Below are positions 1-9,221 of a DNA stretch of 64,000 nucleotides, one piece after another. The DNA is taken from the NCBI GenBank assembly GCA_024637115.1, contig JAGXFU010000013.1, positions 91,968 through 155,967 on the forward strand, in the 5' to 3' direction. The notes under the pieces were generated by a model. The model had not been told where the DNA came from. It saw only the letters and a list, made by a program, of their open reading frames with translations, and made no database searches. A program made the position numbers and the translations under genes. This DNA is from Actinomycetes bacterium. Lineage in GTDB: Bacteria; Actinomycetota; Coriobacteriia; Anaerosomatales; JAGXFU01. The number at the start of each line of letters is the position of its first letter. Position 1 is the first letter of the stretch.

Positions 1-1584
1 CTGCGCCCCCAGAGCGCCGAGGAGCTCCTCGCGCGCTCGGGTCTCCTCGGCAAGTGCAGAGACCGCGGCCTTGGGGTGACGGACGCTTCCGCCCTCTGTC
101 GCGGCGCGGCCTGACTGCGCGGCACGTTCCACGAGAGAGTCAAAGACCTTTGCGGGCAGTCGTTTGTCCACCTGATCGCGAAGCGCGGCTGCTGCAATGC
201 CGGTGATCCGGGGATTGCGCTCGTGAAAGGAGAGCAAGGCCGCCTCGATTGAATCCAAGAGCGCTTCGAGCGCTTCCCGGGTGACAAACAACGTCTCTTT
301 GCCCAGTTTGAGGCGCTCGAGATCGGCACGGTTGAGATCGTCGGCGACCTGCGAACGTGGAACGCCGATGGCAGCTGCCACGTCGGCCGAGCTCATGGGT
401 ATCCCTCGCGAGGCGAGCATTTCGACTGCTGCCGCGGCGAGGTCATGAGCATCGAGCGCTGTCAGAAAGGAGTGCTCGTGATCTTTCAGCGTGGTGCGAC
501 GGGGCGGCAAGACATCGAGAACCACGCCACCGCCGATCGTGAACATCGGCGAATAGGAGCGCACGATGAACCGGTCGTCGTAGCGCGGCGCAAGCGGCTC
601 TTCGAGCCTGATCTGCGCGTACGCGGACTCCCCGGGGGCGAGCTCGTTAGCCCCCATGAGAAGCACACGACCGAGCACCTCCCGTGTGCCGTGATGCACA
701 TGCACCCTGACTCCGCTCTCGAAGGGCTTGTCCTGGCCGGGGAAGCCCAGGTAGGTGAATCGGGTATCGAAGCGATCGGTGACCGTGAGCGTTGCCGGCG
801 CGGCAACGATGTCGCCACGTGAGACCTCATCAGTATCGAGTCCCGCGATGTTGAGTGCCACGCGCTGGCCTGCCTGAGCTTTGTCGACCTGCTCGCCGTG
901 TACCTGCACGCTGCGGATGCGACCCTCGCGAAGCGACGGGTAGAGCTCAACCATGTCATCGCGACGTGCCGAGCCGGACCACATAGTGCCGGTCACCACC
1001 GTACCTGCGCCGGAGATGGTGAACACCCGGTCAACGGGGAGCCTCATGGGCAGCTCGGCCTGACGACTCGGTGCCTCCCCCGCGACGGTGTCGAGCACAG
1101 CCCGGAGCTCATCGAGACCCGCGCCCGTCTTGGCTGACACGGGGATGATGGGTGCGCCCGCCAGCCCGGTGCCTTCCAATAGCGACGAGATCTCCTCGGC
1201 AACGAGTTCGAGCCATTCGGGATCGGCGAGATCGGATTTCGAGAGCGCCACGAGGCCTTTATCGATACCGAGCAGGTCGATGATCGCGAGGTGCTCGCGT
1301 GTCTGGGGCATGATGCCGTCGTCCGCCGCGATCACGAGCATGACCACATCGATGCCGGTCGCGCCGGCCACCATCTGGCGCACGAATCGTTCGTGGCCGG
1401 GAACGTCGACAACGCCCATAGTGCGCCCGCTCGGCAGCTCGAGTTCAGCGAACCCGAGTTCGATAGTGATGCCGCGTGCCTTTTCCTCGGCGAGGCGATC
1501 AGGATCAGTGCCGGTGAGAGCTGCAACGAGCGCAGACTTGCCGTGGTCGATGTGTCCGGCGGTCCCTAGTACGAGCGACGGCAT
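1..1584 (-). CDS. selB: SelB, selenocysteine-specific elongation factor (3' end beyond window)
   Basis: SelB is the EF-Tu-like GTPase that carries Sec-tRNA(Sec) to UGA codons marked by a SECIS hairpin. The reading frame from ATG at 1584 stays open to the left edge, giving 528 residues, so roughly the last 100 (end of the C-terminal winged-helix, SECIS-binding region) are missing. Visible motifs are GHIDHGKS (residues 10-17) and DVPGHE (60-65), followed by the KSDL-type guanine-recognition region. The start lies 6 nt after the selA stop, making it the last visible gene of selD-yedF-selA-selB. In-window targets are the TGA codons of selD and of the redoxin at 34.4-35.0 kb. Confidence 0.95.
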   Translation of the reverse strand, partial: MPSLVLGTAGHIDHGKSALVAALTGTDPDRLAEEKARGITIELGFAELELPSGRTMGVVDVPGHERFVRQMVAGATGIDVVMLVIAADDGIMPQTREHLAIIDLLGIDKGLVALSKSDLADPEWLELVAEEISSLLEGTGLAGAPIIPVSAKTGAGLDELRAVLDTVAGEAPSRQAELPMRLPVDRVFTISGAGTVVTGTMWSGSARRDDMVELYPSLREGRIRSVQVHGEQVDKAQAGQRVALNIAGLDTDEVSRGDIVAAPATLTVTDRFDTRFTYLGFPGQDKPFESGVRVHVHHGTREVLGRVLLMGANELAPGESAYAQIRLEEPLAPRYDDRFIVRSYSPMFTIGGGVVLDVLPPRRTTLKDHEHSFLTALDAHDLAAAAVEMLASRGIPMSSADVAAAIGVPRSQVADDLNRADLERLKLGKETLFVTREALEALLDSIEAALLSFHERNPRITGIAAAALRDQVDKRLPAKVFDSLVERAAQSGRAATEGGSVRHPKAAVSALAEETRAREELLGALGAQ

Positions 1585-1590
1585 AGGGCG

Positions 1591-2991
1591 CTAGCCCCTC
1601 TCGCGGCACATGCTCGCTACAGCCGAGGCAACGATATCGTCTTCGCCATCCTGGAGCGTGCGGGGGTCGATGCACACGGCCCCCTCATTGATGCGCACGA
1701 CGATGCACGGGTCGCCGAGGCGAAGTTTGCGCTGGAGGTCTTCTTCGCTGCCGTTACGCGGGGTGACACGCACGACTACGGTCGGGATATCGGCCATGGG
1801 AAGGGCGCCACCGCCCGCACGCGCGACATCGTCGACCACCGCGACCTCATAGGCCTCGTTACACGCATCGCGAACTTTGGATGCGAGGGCCTCGGCACGG
1901 GCACGGACCTCCTCGGCAGGCATGGTGAGCATCCTCAGTGTGGGAATCTCGCGCACGACCCGCTCGGGATCCAAGTATGCCCGCAGGGTGACTTCAAGCG
2001 CAGCCAGCGTCATCTTGTCGAGGCGGAGAGCCCGGGCCATCGGGTGCTGTTTGAGCTTGCGGATGACATCGGCCCGGCCAACGAGGATACCTGCCTGCGG
2101 ACCGCCCAGGAGTTTGTCTCCCGAGCACGACACGAGCGATGCGCCCGCCGCGAGTGATTCGCTCACGGTCGGCTCGTAGGGCAGGCCCCACTTTCGGAGA
2201 TCAACAAGCACGCCAGACCCCTGGTCCTCAAAGACCGGAACCCCGTGACGCGCGCCGAGGTCGACCAGGTCGGCGAGGTTCACTTCCTCGGTGAAGCCCA
2301 CAACGCGGAAGTTGCTCGAGTGCACCTTGAGCAGCAGCTTGGTGTCAGCTGTGAGCGCGTTCTCGTAGTCTTTGAGGTGCGTCTTGTTGGTGGTACCGAC
2401 CTCGACCATTTTGGAGCCGGACTCCGCCATGATGTCGGGAATGCGGAACGATCCGCCGATCTCGACAAGCTGGCCACGACTCACAATCGCCTCGCCACCC
2501 CGCGCCAGGGCCGAGATACCGAGCATGACGGCAGCCGCATTGTTGTTCACAGCAAGCGCAGCCTCGGCCCCCGTGAGTTTGCAGATGAGTTCCTCGCAGT
2601 GCACGTGACGCGAACCACGATCACCGCTTTCGACGTCGTATTCAAGTGTGGAATAGCCGCTCGCAACCTCTGCTACGGCTGCGGCCGCCGCCTCAGAGAG
2701 CAGAGAGCGGCCAAGGTTCGTGTGCACGATAACGCCCGTTGCGTTGATGACCCGCCGCAAGGAGCGGCGCGACTTCAACTCGACGCGGGTGAGCGCGAGG
2801 CCCAGGAGCTCCTCGGTATCCACCTCGTAGTCTTCGCTGGAAAGAATGCGCGCCCGTGCCCCGTCAACGACGTCACGGATGGCGTCGAGCACGAGCTGAC
2901 GCGGGTATTCCCGGAGCGCTGCCGCGATCCGCGGGTGCTTGAGGGCCTCATCGACCTTGGGAAGTGCTCGAAGGCGTGTTTGTGTGTCCAT
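1591..2991 (-). CDS. selA: SelA, L-seryl-tRNA(Sec) selenium transferase
   Basis: PLP enzyme that converts seryl-tRNA(Sec) to selenocysteinyl-tRNA(Sec) using selenophosphate made by SelD. The 466-residue length is typical of bacterial SelA. The [15 protein letters not shown] stretch (about 82-96) and the PLP-lysine motif [14 protein letters not shown] with Lys293 are intact, and the C-terminal ACIDPRTL-like segment is present as VCIDPRTL. It sits between yedF and selB on the same strand with short gaps and is probably co-transcribed. The encoded Sec pathway is bacterial (SelA) rather than archaeal/eukaryotic (SepSecS). Confidence 0.97.
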   Translation of the reverse strand: MDTQTRLRALPKVDEALKHPRIAAALREYPRQLVLDAIRDVVDGARARILSSEDYEVDTEELLGLALTRVELKSRRSLRRVINATGVIVHTNLGRSLLSEAAAAAVAEVASGYSTLEYDVESGDRGSRHVHCEELICKLTGAEAALAVNNNAAAVMLGISALARGGEAIVSRGQLVEIGGSFRIPDIMAESGSKMVEVGTTNKTHLKDYENALTADTKLLLKVHSSNFRVVGFTEEVNLADLVDLGARHGVPVFEDQGSGVLVDLRKWGLPYEPTVSESLAAGASLVSCSGDKLLGGPQAGILVGRADVIRKLKQHPMARALRLDKMTLAALEVTLRAYLDPERVVREIPTLRMLTMPAEEVRARAEALASKVRDACNEAYEVAVVDDVARAGGGALPMADIPTVVVRVTPRNGSEEDLQRKLRLGDPCIVVRINEGAVCIDPRTLQDGEDDIVASAVASMCRERG

Positions 2992-3028
2992 GGGCGCTAT
3001 TGTACCCGAGCGTGCGCAACGCCTCGCA

Positions 3029-3367
3029 CTAGGCGATCGTCACAATCTGATCGCTCCCCAGCAACGCCTCAACTGCCTGCGGCATCGTTCCAACGTCGCC
3101 CACACGCAGCGAATCAGTCAGGCCGAGGAAATCGAGACAGGTGCCGCATGCTTTGATCGGCACGCCGGCCTCGGTCAGCAATTGGAGGTCATCGAGAACC
3201 TCGGAGCCTTCACATGCCAGGCGAACACCTTCATTGACGAGCGTGAGTGCCGCAGGCTTCTCCGGGCTGCGCGCAAGCGAGTAGATCATGTTGCGCATGA
3301 GCAGGCGTCCGAGCTCCTCATTGTCTCGGCCGAGCCTGTCGGTGGTGATAAAGAATCGCTTGCCCAT
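3029..3367 (-). CDS. yedF: YedF-like selenium metabolism protein, DsrE domain only
   Basis: A 112-residue protein from ATG 3367 (starting MGKRFF); an alternative in-frame start at 3391 has poorer ribosome-binding context than the AGGAG upstream of 3367. The sequence matches the C-terminal DsrE-like half of the YedF family found beside selD/selA: N-terminal TDRLG, central LVNEGVRLAC, a CGTCLDF pair (two cysteines three apart) and a GTMPQAVEAL end. The usual N-terminal TusA-like sulfur-carrier domain is absent, and no room exists for it between selD and this start. Its role in selenium delivery is inferred from family and position. Confidence 0.8.
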   Translation of the reverse strand: MGKRFFITTDRLGRDNEELGRLLMRNMIYSLARSPEKPAALTLVNEGVRLACEGSEVLDDLQLLTEAGVPIKACGTCLDFLGLTDSLRVGDVGTMPQAVEALLGSDQIVTIA

Positions 3368-3406
3368 TGCCCCGCCTCTCCTGACACTCATCCCGATGCG
3401 AAATCA

Positions 3407-4435
3407 CTACCTGACCGTGATACGTCCGGGTTCTCCGTCTGTGACATGCCCGATCACCGCTGCGCCCTCGCCGCGCTCGGTGAGCGCCGCGAGCAACCGG
3501 TCCGCCTTACCGGGATCGACCGACATCAGCAGGCCGCCGCTCGTTTGAGGATCGGCGAGAACGCCGCGCCATGCATCGTTGACGGACTCCCAGTTCACAT
3601 GCGGCTCAAGATCCACGATCACATCATCAGTGCGCCCGGGACGAACTCCCTGACCGCTGTAATCAAGCGCGGCATCCCAAATACGCACATCTTCATGATC
3701 GATCGTGGCCGCCACACCACTGCCAGCCATCATCTCGTGCAGATGTCCAACCAGTCCGAATCCCGTGATATCCGTGGCGGCGTGGACGCCGATCTCAAGC
3801 ATCGCCTCTGAGGCTGCTTTGTTGAGGTGCGCCATCGACTCGATTACTTCGCGCAGCGTCTCCTCGGTCTCAAGACCGCGCTTGAGCGCCGTATTCAGCA
3901 CTCCAACGCCCAGGCGCTTGGTCATCACGAGTGCATCACCCACGCGTGCGCCCACATTGCGCACAACCTGCTCGGGGTCGGCAACCCCCATGACCGACAG
4001 GCCGTATTTGGGCTCGTTGTCGTCGATCGTGTGACCGCCAACGACCACGCATCCGGCCTGCGCACATACATCAGCCCCGCCGCGCAAGACAGCCGCGACC
4101 ATGTCGGCGTCCATCGTGCACGGAAATGCGAGCAGGTTCATAGCGGTGAGCGGTCGGCCACCCATCGCGTATACATCTGAGAGTGAATTCGCCGCGGTGA
4201 TGCGTCCGAAGTCATACGGGTCATCGACCATGGGCGTGAAGAAATCGACCGTCAGGAGCAGCGCCTGGTCCCCCATGAGGTAGACCGCCGCATCGTCCGA
4301 GGTCTCAAAACCCACCACAAGCCGGTCCGACTCGATCGGTGAGAGTTCGCTGAGCACTGCCTTGAGGTCCGCCGGACCCCATTTGGCTGCTCAACCGGCT
4401 TTGGATGACATCTGAGTAAGGCGTACCGGTTCCAT
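3407..4435 (-). CDS. selD: SelD, selenide-water dikinase, itself a selenoprotein (Sec15 at in-frame TGA)
   Basis: Makes selenophosphate from selenide and ATP. Read without Sec, the gene would begin at a GTG (4357) and lose its catalytic N-terminus. Upstream in the same frame, ATG 4435 gives MEPVRLTQMSSKAG, then TGA (4393-4391), then AAKWGPADLKAVLSEL. This aligns with the SelD active-site motif GUAAK / GCGCK, so the TGA encodes Sec15. A hairpin 10 nt after the TGA is a plausible SECIS. Full length is 342 residues. The DAAVY and VDFFTPMVDDPYDFGRI motifs and the C-terminal TSGGLLMSV are intact. A TGA stop in frame just upstream, with no other ATG or GTG between, supports 4435 as the start. It is the first gene of the sel operon. 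Confidence 0.93.
4364..4380 (-). promoter_or_regulatory. Candidate SECIS hairpin of selD
   Basis: On the minus strand, GGGGTCC and GGACCTC form a 7-bp stem (one G-U) around a GGC loop. It starts 10 nt after the Sec TGA at 4393-4391, where bacterial SECIS elements sit inside the coding region. The assignment rests on base pairing and position only; no folding program was run. Confidence 0.6.
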
Positions 4436-4474
4436 CCGCGAGTCCCGTGATCGTGGCTCCGCCCTCCGCGGATG
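4433..4474 (-). promoter_or_regulatory. Leader hairpin covering the selD start codon
   Basis: A perfect 8-bp inverted repeat (CATCCGCG at 4474-4467, CGCGGATG at 4440-4433, read on the minus strand) has its second arm ending in the ATG of selD. If it forms in the mRNA it hides the start codon and could gate translation of the sel operon. The loop is 26 nt. Regulation is inferred. Confidence 0.4.
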
Positions 4475-4556
4475 CCCGTGACCTCAGTATCGCTTATACA
4501 AGCAATAAGTGAAAGTCCGAACGATGTCTGCCGAGGAACCCTGTTCGCGCAGTGCC

Positions 4557-5921
4557 CTAAAGGTCCTTGAGACCCTCAAAGTCGCTATCAGCAGGGAATG
4601 GTTCAACCGGAACGGTGAACAGGAAGCCCTGAGCGTAGCGCACACCTATCTCGCGCAACGTGGCCAACTCCTCTGTCGTTTCGATGCCCTCCGCGATCAA
4701 GTTCACACCCATTCGATCGGCGAACGTCACCAAGCTCGCAATGAGCGATGCGCGAACGTCATCAGTGTCACAATCCCTCACGAGAGACAGATCGACCTTG
4801 AGCCACTCAGGGTGAACCTCAGCCAGGCATTGCAGGGAGCCGTATCCCGCACCTGCATCATCGACTGCGATCTTGAAGCCGAGCGCGCGCACGTACTCGA
4901 GCGTGGATCGAAACGACACAAAGTCGGCGATTGCCGAGCGCTCCGTGATTTCCAGGACAATGCGATCGGGCGTGATCGTGGATTGCGCGAGCAGCGTCGT
5001 GGTCATGATCTCACGCAACTCGGGATCGGCGACCGCTTCGGGTTCGATGTTGATGAAGAGCAGACGGCCATCAGGTATCGAAGCTGCTGCTTCTATGGCC
5101 TTCTTTCGACACAGCCGCTCGAGCTTGAGCACAAGGTCGGCGTCATAGGCGACCTTGAAGAGCTTGTCGGGTCGCTCGAACTCACTGTCCACGGGCCCAC
5201 GGGACAACGCCTCGTATCCCACGACGCTCATGTCCTGAAGATCAAAGATCGGATGCACGAGTGTCCGAACTTGCTCCTGGGCAATGATTTCTCGCAAGGC
5301 GGTCTTACGCTGCTCTGCATCGAGTTCCTCACGAGAGGTGGAGTCCGCGAGAGCCTCCTCGAGCCCATGATGAACCAGGCGCTCAAGGCGCACGTTTTCT
5401 TCGAACTGGATGGTAGAGGCGCCAACATAGCAGCCGAACTTCTTGAACAGAGCGGGTTCCATGATATCCACAAGGCGCTCTCTCACCGAACTCTGCACCT
5501 TCTGCACGATCATCTGCCGCGCATCGGTATCGATCTTGACCGAGTTCCTGGGCGGAGAGAGGACCACAACGAAGGAATTCCCTGAAATCATCAGCTCGGC
5601 GATGATGTCTGAGTCGCGCAACACGGTACCGGCAATGTTTTCAAGCGAACGCGCGACCTCGCGCATGACATCGTCAAAGACCTTCCAGCCGTAAATCTCC
5701 TCTATCTTGGAGTAGCGCACGACATTCAGGCACAGAAGAGAGACCTCGCCGCGCTCCTCAAGCAACATGCGGATGCGCGGGAACAGGAGTGGCGTGGTTG
5801 GCAGACCGGTCACGGCATCAAAGAGCAACTCCCGAATCTCGGGGTGCGCGTCAATCACGTCATTGAACTCGAGCCATGACTCAAGAAGATAATCGTGGGA
5901 TTCCGACTCTTGCTCGCTCAT
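4557..5921 (-). CDS. Degenerate GGDEF-EAL protein, probable c-di-GMP phosphodiesterase
   Basis: A 454-residue cytoplasmic protein with no membrane segment. Residues about 30-195 look like a GGDEF domain whose active site is lost (ISGNSF near 112-117 where GGDEF is expected), so it should not make c-di-GMP. Residues about 205-450 form an EAL domain with the catalytic signature intact: YEALSRG (236-242), a NIEPE stretch (standard N), LEITER, DDAGAGYGS and AEGIET. Known EAL proteins hydrolyse c-di-GMP to pGpG. A c-di-GMP-I riboswitch lies in the same window at 55.7 kb. It stands alone, 95 nt downstream of the glycosidase gene. Confidence 0.88.
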   Translation of the reverse strand: MSEQESESHDYLLESWLEFNDVIDAHPEIRELLFDAVTGLPTTPLLFPRIRMLLEERGEVSLLCLNVVRYSKIEEIYGWKVFDDVMREVARSLENIAGTVLRDSDIIAELMISGNSFVVVLSPPRNSVKIDTDARQMIVQKVQSSVRERLVDIMEPALFKKFGCYVGASTIQFEENVRLERLVHHGLEEALADSTSREELDAEQRKTALREIIAQEQVRTLVHPIFDLQDMSVVGYEALSRGPVDSEFERPDKLFKVAYDADLVLKLERLCRKKAIEAAASIPDGRLLFINIEPEAVADPELREIMTTTLLAQSTITPDRIVLEITERSAIADFVSFRSTLEYVRALGFKIAVDDAGAGYGSLQCLAEVHPEWLKVDLSLVRDCDTDDVRASLIASLVTFADRMGVNLIAEGIETTEELATLREIGVRYAQGFLFTVPVEPFPADSDFEGLKDL

Positions 5922-6016
5922 GCATCACTCCCTCATCTTGCACGTCTGGTGCGAGTCTACCATCGCAGAATCTAGCATCACAGACTGTAGGCGACCGTGC
6001 AGCAGCACGCAGATTC

Positions 6017-8050
6017 CTACTCGTAGGCCAATCTCAGGGTGGCAGTGCCGTTGGGATCCAGTGGAACACCGAACTCCGTTCCCCCCACCACCACAGGAGA
6101 CCCTCCCCGAACATCTGCGATCGTGGCGAGCTGACGATCGGTGGACACGTTCGCAGTAACCTTTGCGGAAGCATGATTCAGGAGTACGAGCACATCATCT
6201 TCTTCGCCCTGGAACAGCGCGACCTCTACCTCGGGTACGTCGCAGGTAACAGGGGCACCACAGCCGGCTGCACTCGCAGCTGCGCCGTACACCGCACGAA
6301 GCATGTCGGTCACAGCCACAGGCGCAGCCCACGGGTCACCTTGCGCGAGTGCTCGCTCGATTGGGAATGCTACGAAGATCGCACGGCCCTGGCCAAGTTG
6401 ATTCACCGTGAGAAGCGGGCTGCCTTTGGCGTCTGTCGCAACTACGGTGGCTCCACCGTGTCCGAGCAACGCGTAGTTCGGAGTCTCCATCGTTGCGTCG
6501 AATGATCGAAGCGATCCGAGCACGTCGGCCTGGGCAACGCGACACGTCACGCTCTCGCGTCCGCCGCCGTCGCCAAGGAACTCTACCCCGAACAGGTCGC
6601 GCACAGCATGATGCGCATCTCCGCCGCCGTACGACAGCACGATCGAGCCACCGCCCTGAACGAACTCCGCAAGCCGCTCCCAGGTCTCCTCGGCAAGTCG
6701 GAACGCGGAGGGGACGATGAGTACCGAGTAGGCACCAAAGTCGTCGGTCTCGCGGGCAATAGTCACAGGCACATGCGCCTGCTTGGCGCCGATATACGCC
6801 TGCAAGCACGCGCGCGGGTCGTAGAGACCGGCGAGGTTGGGCAACGGCAGATAACGTTCGGAAGGAATCATCACGGCGGTTCGCTCTTGGATAAGCGAGT
6901 AGCGGCGCAGGTCGATCCGGGCAGCGACTCGAGCAAACGCCACAACCTCGTCGAATGCCGGCTTTGGCTCACCGTTGACATCATTGATGCCTACAAGGAC
7001 CTCGAACGGATCGCGGAAGTACGGCTCACGGCGCTCAGTGTCGAGATCGCGGAAGCGGCGAAGCATCGCACCCGCAGCGCGATTGATGAACGCTGAGTAC
7101 AGGCTGGTGCGAACGTGAGCGGCCTCCTCGGCAGCGGAGTACTCAAGTGCGAACACGCCCATGTCATCCGCTAGGACCGGCAGGTCCCGTGCGGCTGAGC
7201 GCAGCAGGAACGAATCGAGATACGTAGAGGGACCAAAGGATATCGGACCCTCCGCGGCATATGCGCGATACGGCGCGGTACTGTGGCTGACCGCAAACTC
7301 ACACGTGTCGATTGCAGCACGCGGATCAACGCCGGTGTGTCGATAGAGCGTCTCGGGGTCGACCGAGACGATGACCGGGCGCTCGGTGTCGACCTCGCGC
7401 ACGGCCTCGCGCATGACGGAGACCCAGTCCTCAAGTTCAGCCGCGCTCCCGAATCCCGTGCAGAACGCTTCATTGGCAAGATCCCAGGCAAAGATCGATG
7501 AATCCGTCCGGAAGCGACTGACGATCTTCTGAATGAGAGCGACCTCGCGCTGGATCAGGTAACTATCCGTGTGCGGATTGCGCTTCTTGCCCCACGGGAC
7601 ATCCATGAGCTCGGAGAGGCGGTCATCGGCAAAGAAGCAGACGATGACCTGCAACTTGTTCGCTCGAGCCGCATCGATGACATCCTGGAGTCGATCGAGG
7701 GCGTCCTCGCTGTACTGACCGACCTGGGGCTCGAGCATCTTCCATGAGACAAACAGGCGAACGATGGTGAAGCGCGCCTCAGCGATGCGTTCGAAATTCT
7801 CAGAGACATCCGAGGCATACCAGTCGTCCCAACTCTGAGTCTCAGCATCGAGCGGGTAGTAGTTCACACCGATTGGAAACAGCGCGTTGCGGCGCGGCAC
7901 CTTACCTTGCGGCGTGGGCTCACCGGTAACTCTGGGTGCCTTTACGGTCGTGGCTGGCGTGGGCTCATCCTTCTGCGCGCTCTTGCGCGGCGCGACCGAA
8001 CGCTCCGCGCGCTCCTTGCGACGATCCTGAGAACCTCTGCGGGTCGGCAT
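6017..8050 (-). CDS. Glycoside hydrolase-like TIM-barrel protein with C-terminal glutamine-amidotransferase-like domain
   Basis: A 677-residue protein with a basic, disordered first 55 residues and no signal peptide. A (beta/alpha)8 barrel related to GH42/GH5 starts at GVNYYP (about 61-66) and carries the acid/base motif WDLANEAF with Glu194. The expected second catalytic Glu, usually in a PVL-EEFG context, reads PVLADDMGVF, i.e. Asp. Residues about 400-530 resemble the beta-galactosidase trimerisation (class I amidotransferase-like) domain (LIVPSAFRLAEETWERLAEF, GGGSIVLSYGGG), followed by a beta-rich C-terminus. The start lies 2 nt after the stop of the TPR gene. Substrate is unknown and activity uncertain. 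Confidence 0.7.
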   Translation of the reverse strand: MPTRRGSQDRRKERAERSVAPRKSAQKDEPTPATTVKAPRVTGEPTPQGKVPRRNALFPIGVNYYPLDAETQSWDDWYASDVSENFERIAEARFTIVRLFVSWKMLEPQVGQYSEDALDRLQDVIDAARANKLQVIVCFFADDRLSELMDVPWGKKRNPHTDSYLIQREVALIQKIVSRFRTDSSIFAWDLANEAFCTGFGSAAELEDWVSVMREAVREVDTERPVIVSVDPETLYRHTGVDPRAAIDTCEFAVSHSTAPYRAYAAEGPISFGPSTYLDSFLLRSAARDLPVLADDMGVFALEYSAAEEAAHVRTSLYSAFINRAAGAMLRRFRDLDTERREPYFRDPFEVLVGINDVNGEPKPAFDEVVAFARVAARIDLRRYSLIQERTAVMIPSERYLPLPNLAGLYDPRACLQAYIGAKQAHVPVTIARETDDFGAYSVLIVPSAFRLAEETWERLAEFVQGGGSIVLSYGGGDAHHAVRDLFGVEFLGDGGGRESVTCRVAQADVLGSLRSFDATMETPNYALLGHGGATVVATDAKGSPLLTVNQLGQGRAIFVAFPIERALAQGDPWAAPVAVTDMLRAVYGAAASAAGCGAPVTCDVPEVEVALFQGEEDDVLVLLNHASAKVTANVSTDRQLATIADVRGGSPVVVGGTEFGVPLDPNGTATLRLAYE

Positions 8051-8052
8051 CC

Positions 8053-9216
8053 CTACGACCTCCCCTCAGCGTACTCATCGTAGAGCTGCCAGAAGAGGCC
8101 CTGGTGACGCGTGTCGTGATACGCGGCACGTCTGATCTCCCACATCGATTCGGCGTAGCGTCCCTCGGTGAGGAGCACCATCGCGAGCCCAAACCGTGCG
8201 CGAACGCACGTCGGGTCGAGTGAGATGGCGGTGCGGTAAGCGTCAGCCGCCTGCGAGTAGCGCTGCAGGCCCAGAAGTGACTCGGCATAGAGCACGTGTG
8301 GCATAGGATGACCGGAGACCGTCTTGGCAAGCGCCGAGAATACCCGGGCGGCGTTTCGATTGAGCCCCGGACGTTTTGAGAAGGCAACACCGAGGGTGTA
8401 GACCGCAGTGGGCGTGCGGGTTGAGATCGTGAGCGCACGAAGCGCACACGCCATCGCCTCGTTGACCGCTTCTTGCTTGAGGTACAGATATGCAGACAGG
8501 CCGAGCGCCTCCGGGTCGTCGGGATTGTCCTCCAGGACTCCCCTGATGAGTTCGGCGGCCGCGAAGTAGTCATCTTCGAAGGCGAGCGCGCCTGCTGCGG
8601 TGATCATCGCATCACGTTCGTGCGGAACGTCTGCGGGATCGGGCGCCGGATTGCCGTCATCGACCACACCCGCAAGCTCGAAGAACAGATCGTCTTGGGT
8701 GGGGTCGAGTTCTCCTGCCTTGCGAATTCCGGGCAACGCGGTACTCATGCCTTCTTTCTTGAGGGCGGCCACCGCAAGGTTGTACATCGCACGCGCTTCA
8801 GCGGGGTCCAGCTCCAGGGCGGCTCGCCATGCGTCGATCGCTTCATCATCGAACGCCGCTGCCGCGAAGGCCTCACCCAGCTGAACATGCGCAGTCACAA
8901 GATCGGGTTCGACCTCGGCAAGCTCGTGCCAGACCAGGATCGACTGATCCCACATTCCGCCGCGACGGTCATATCCGAGCCCGAGGGCCAGATACGCGGG
9001 AGAACAATCCGGGTCAATCTCAATAGCCCTGCTCGCAGAGTTGATCGCCTCGTCATAGAAGTCCCCGTAAAGCATGAGGTCGGCGAGGAGACAGTGGACA
9101 AGCGGGTCTCGCTCATTGTTCGCGAGCGCTTGATAGCACGCCTCAACCGCGGGTTGGATGTGATTCTGACGCGCCAGGCCTTCGGCGAGCGCAAGCTGCT
9201 GTGATCGAGGAGCCAT
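8053..9216 (-). CDS. Tetratricopeptide repeat protein
   Basis: A 387-residue soluble protein made almost entirely of TPR-type helix pairs; repeats such as AIEIDPDCSPAYLALGLGY, ALELDPAEARAMYNLAVA and AISLDPTCVRARFGLAM are clear. About eight to nine repeats can be counted by eye. No enzyme motif or membrane segment is seen. It lies between the B12-binding gene and the glycosidase-like gene with gaps of 5 and 2 nt, so all three are probably one operon. A scaffold role is likely but its partner is unknown. Confidence 0.85.
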   Translation of the reverse strand: MAPRSQQLALAEGLARQNHIQPAVEACYQALANNERDPLVHCLLADLMLYGDFYDEAINSASRAIEIDPDCSPAYLALGLGYDRRGGMWDQSILVWHELAEVEPDLVTAHVQLGEAFAAAAFDDEAIDAWRAALELDPAEARAMYNLAVAALKKEGMSTALPGIRKAGELDPTQDDLFFELAGVVDDGNPAPDPADVPHERDAMITAAGALAFEDDYFAAAELIRGVLEDNPDDPEALGLSAYLYLKQEAVNEAMACALRALTISTRTPTAVYTLGVAFSKRPGLNRNAARVFSALAKTVSGHPMPHVLYAESLLGLQRYSQAADAYRTAISLDPTCVRARFGLAMVLLTEGRYAESMWEIRRAAYHDTRHQGLFWQLYDEYAEGRS

Positions 9217-9221
9217 GATCG

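Noticed and set aside
3407..4357. SelD starting at GTG 4357 with a shortened N-terminus
   Set aside because: Upstream sequence in the same frame carries the catalytic SelD motif interrupted only by one TGA at the Sec position.
4436..4556. A tRNA-Sec (selC) gene near the sel operon
   Set aside because: Checked the sel flanks and other gaps; no long-acceptor tRNA with a UCA anticodon was found.
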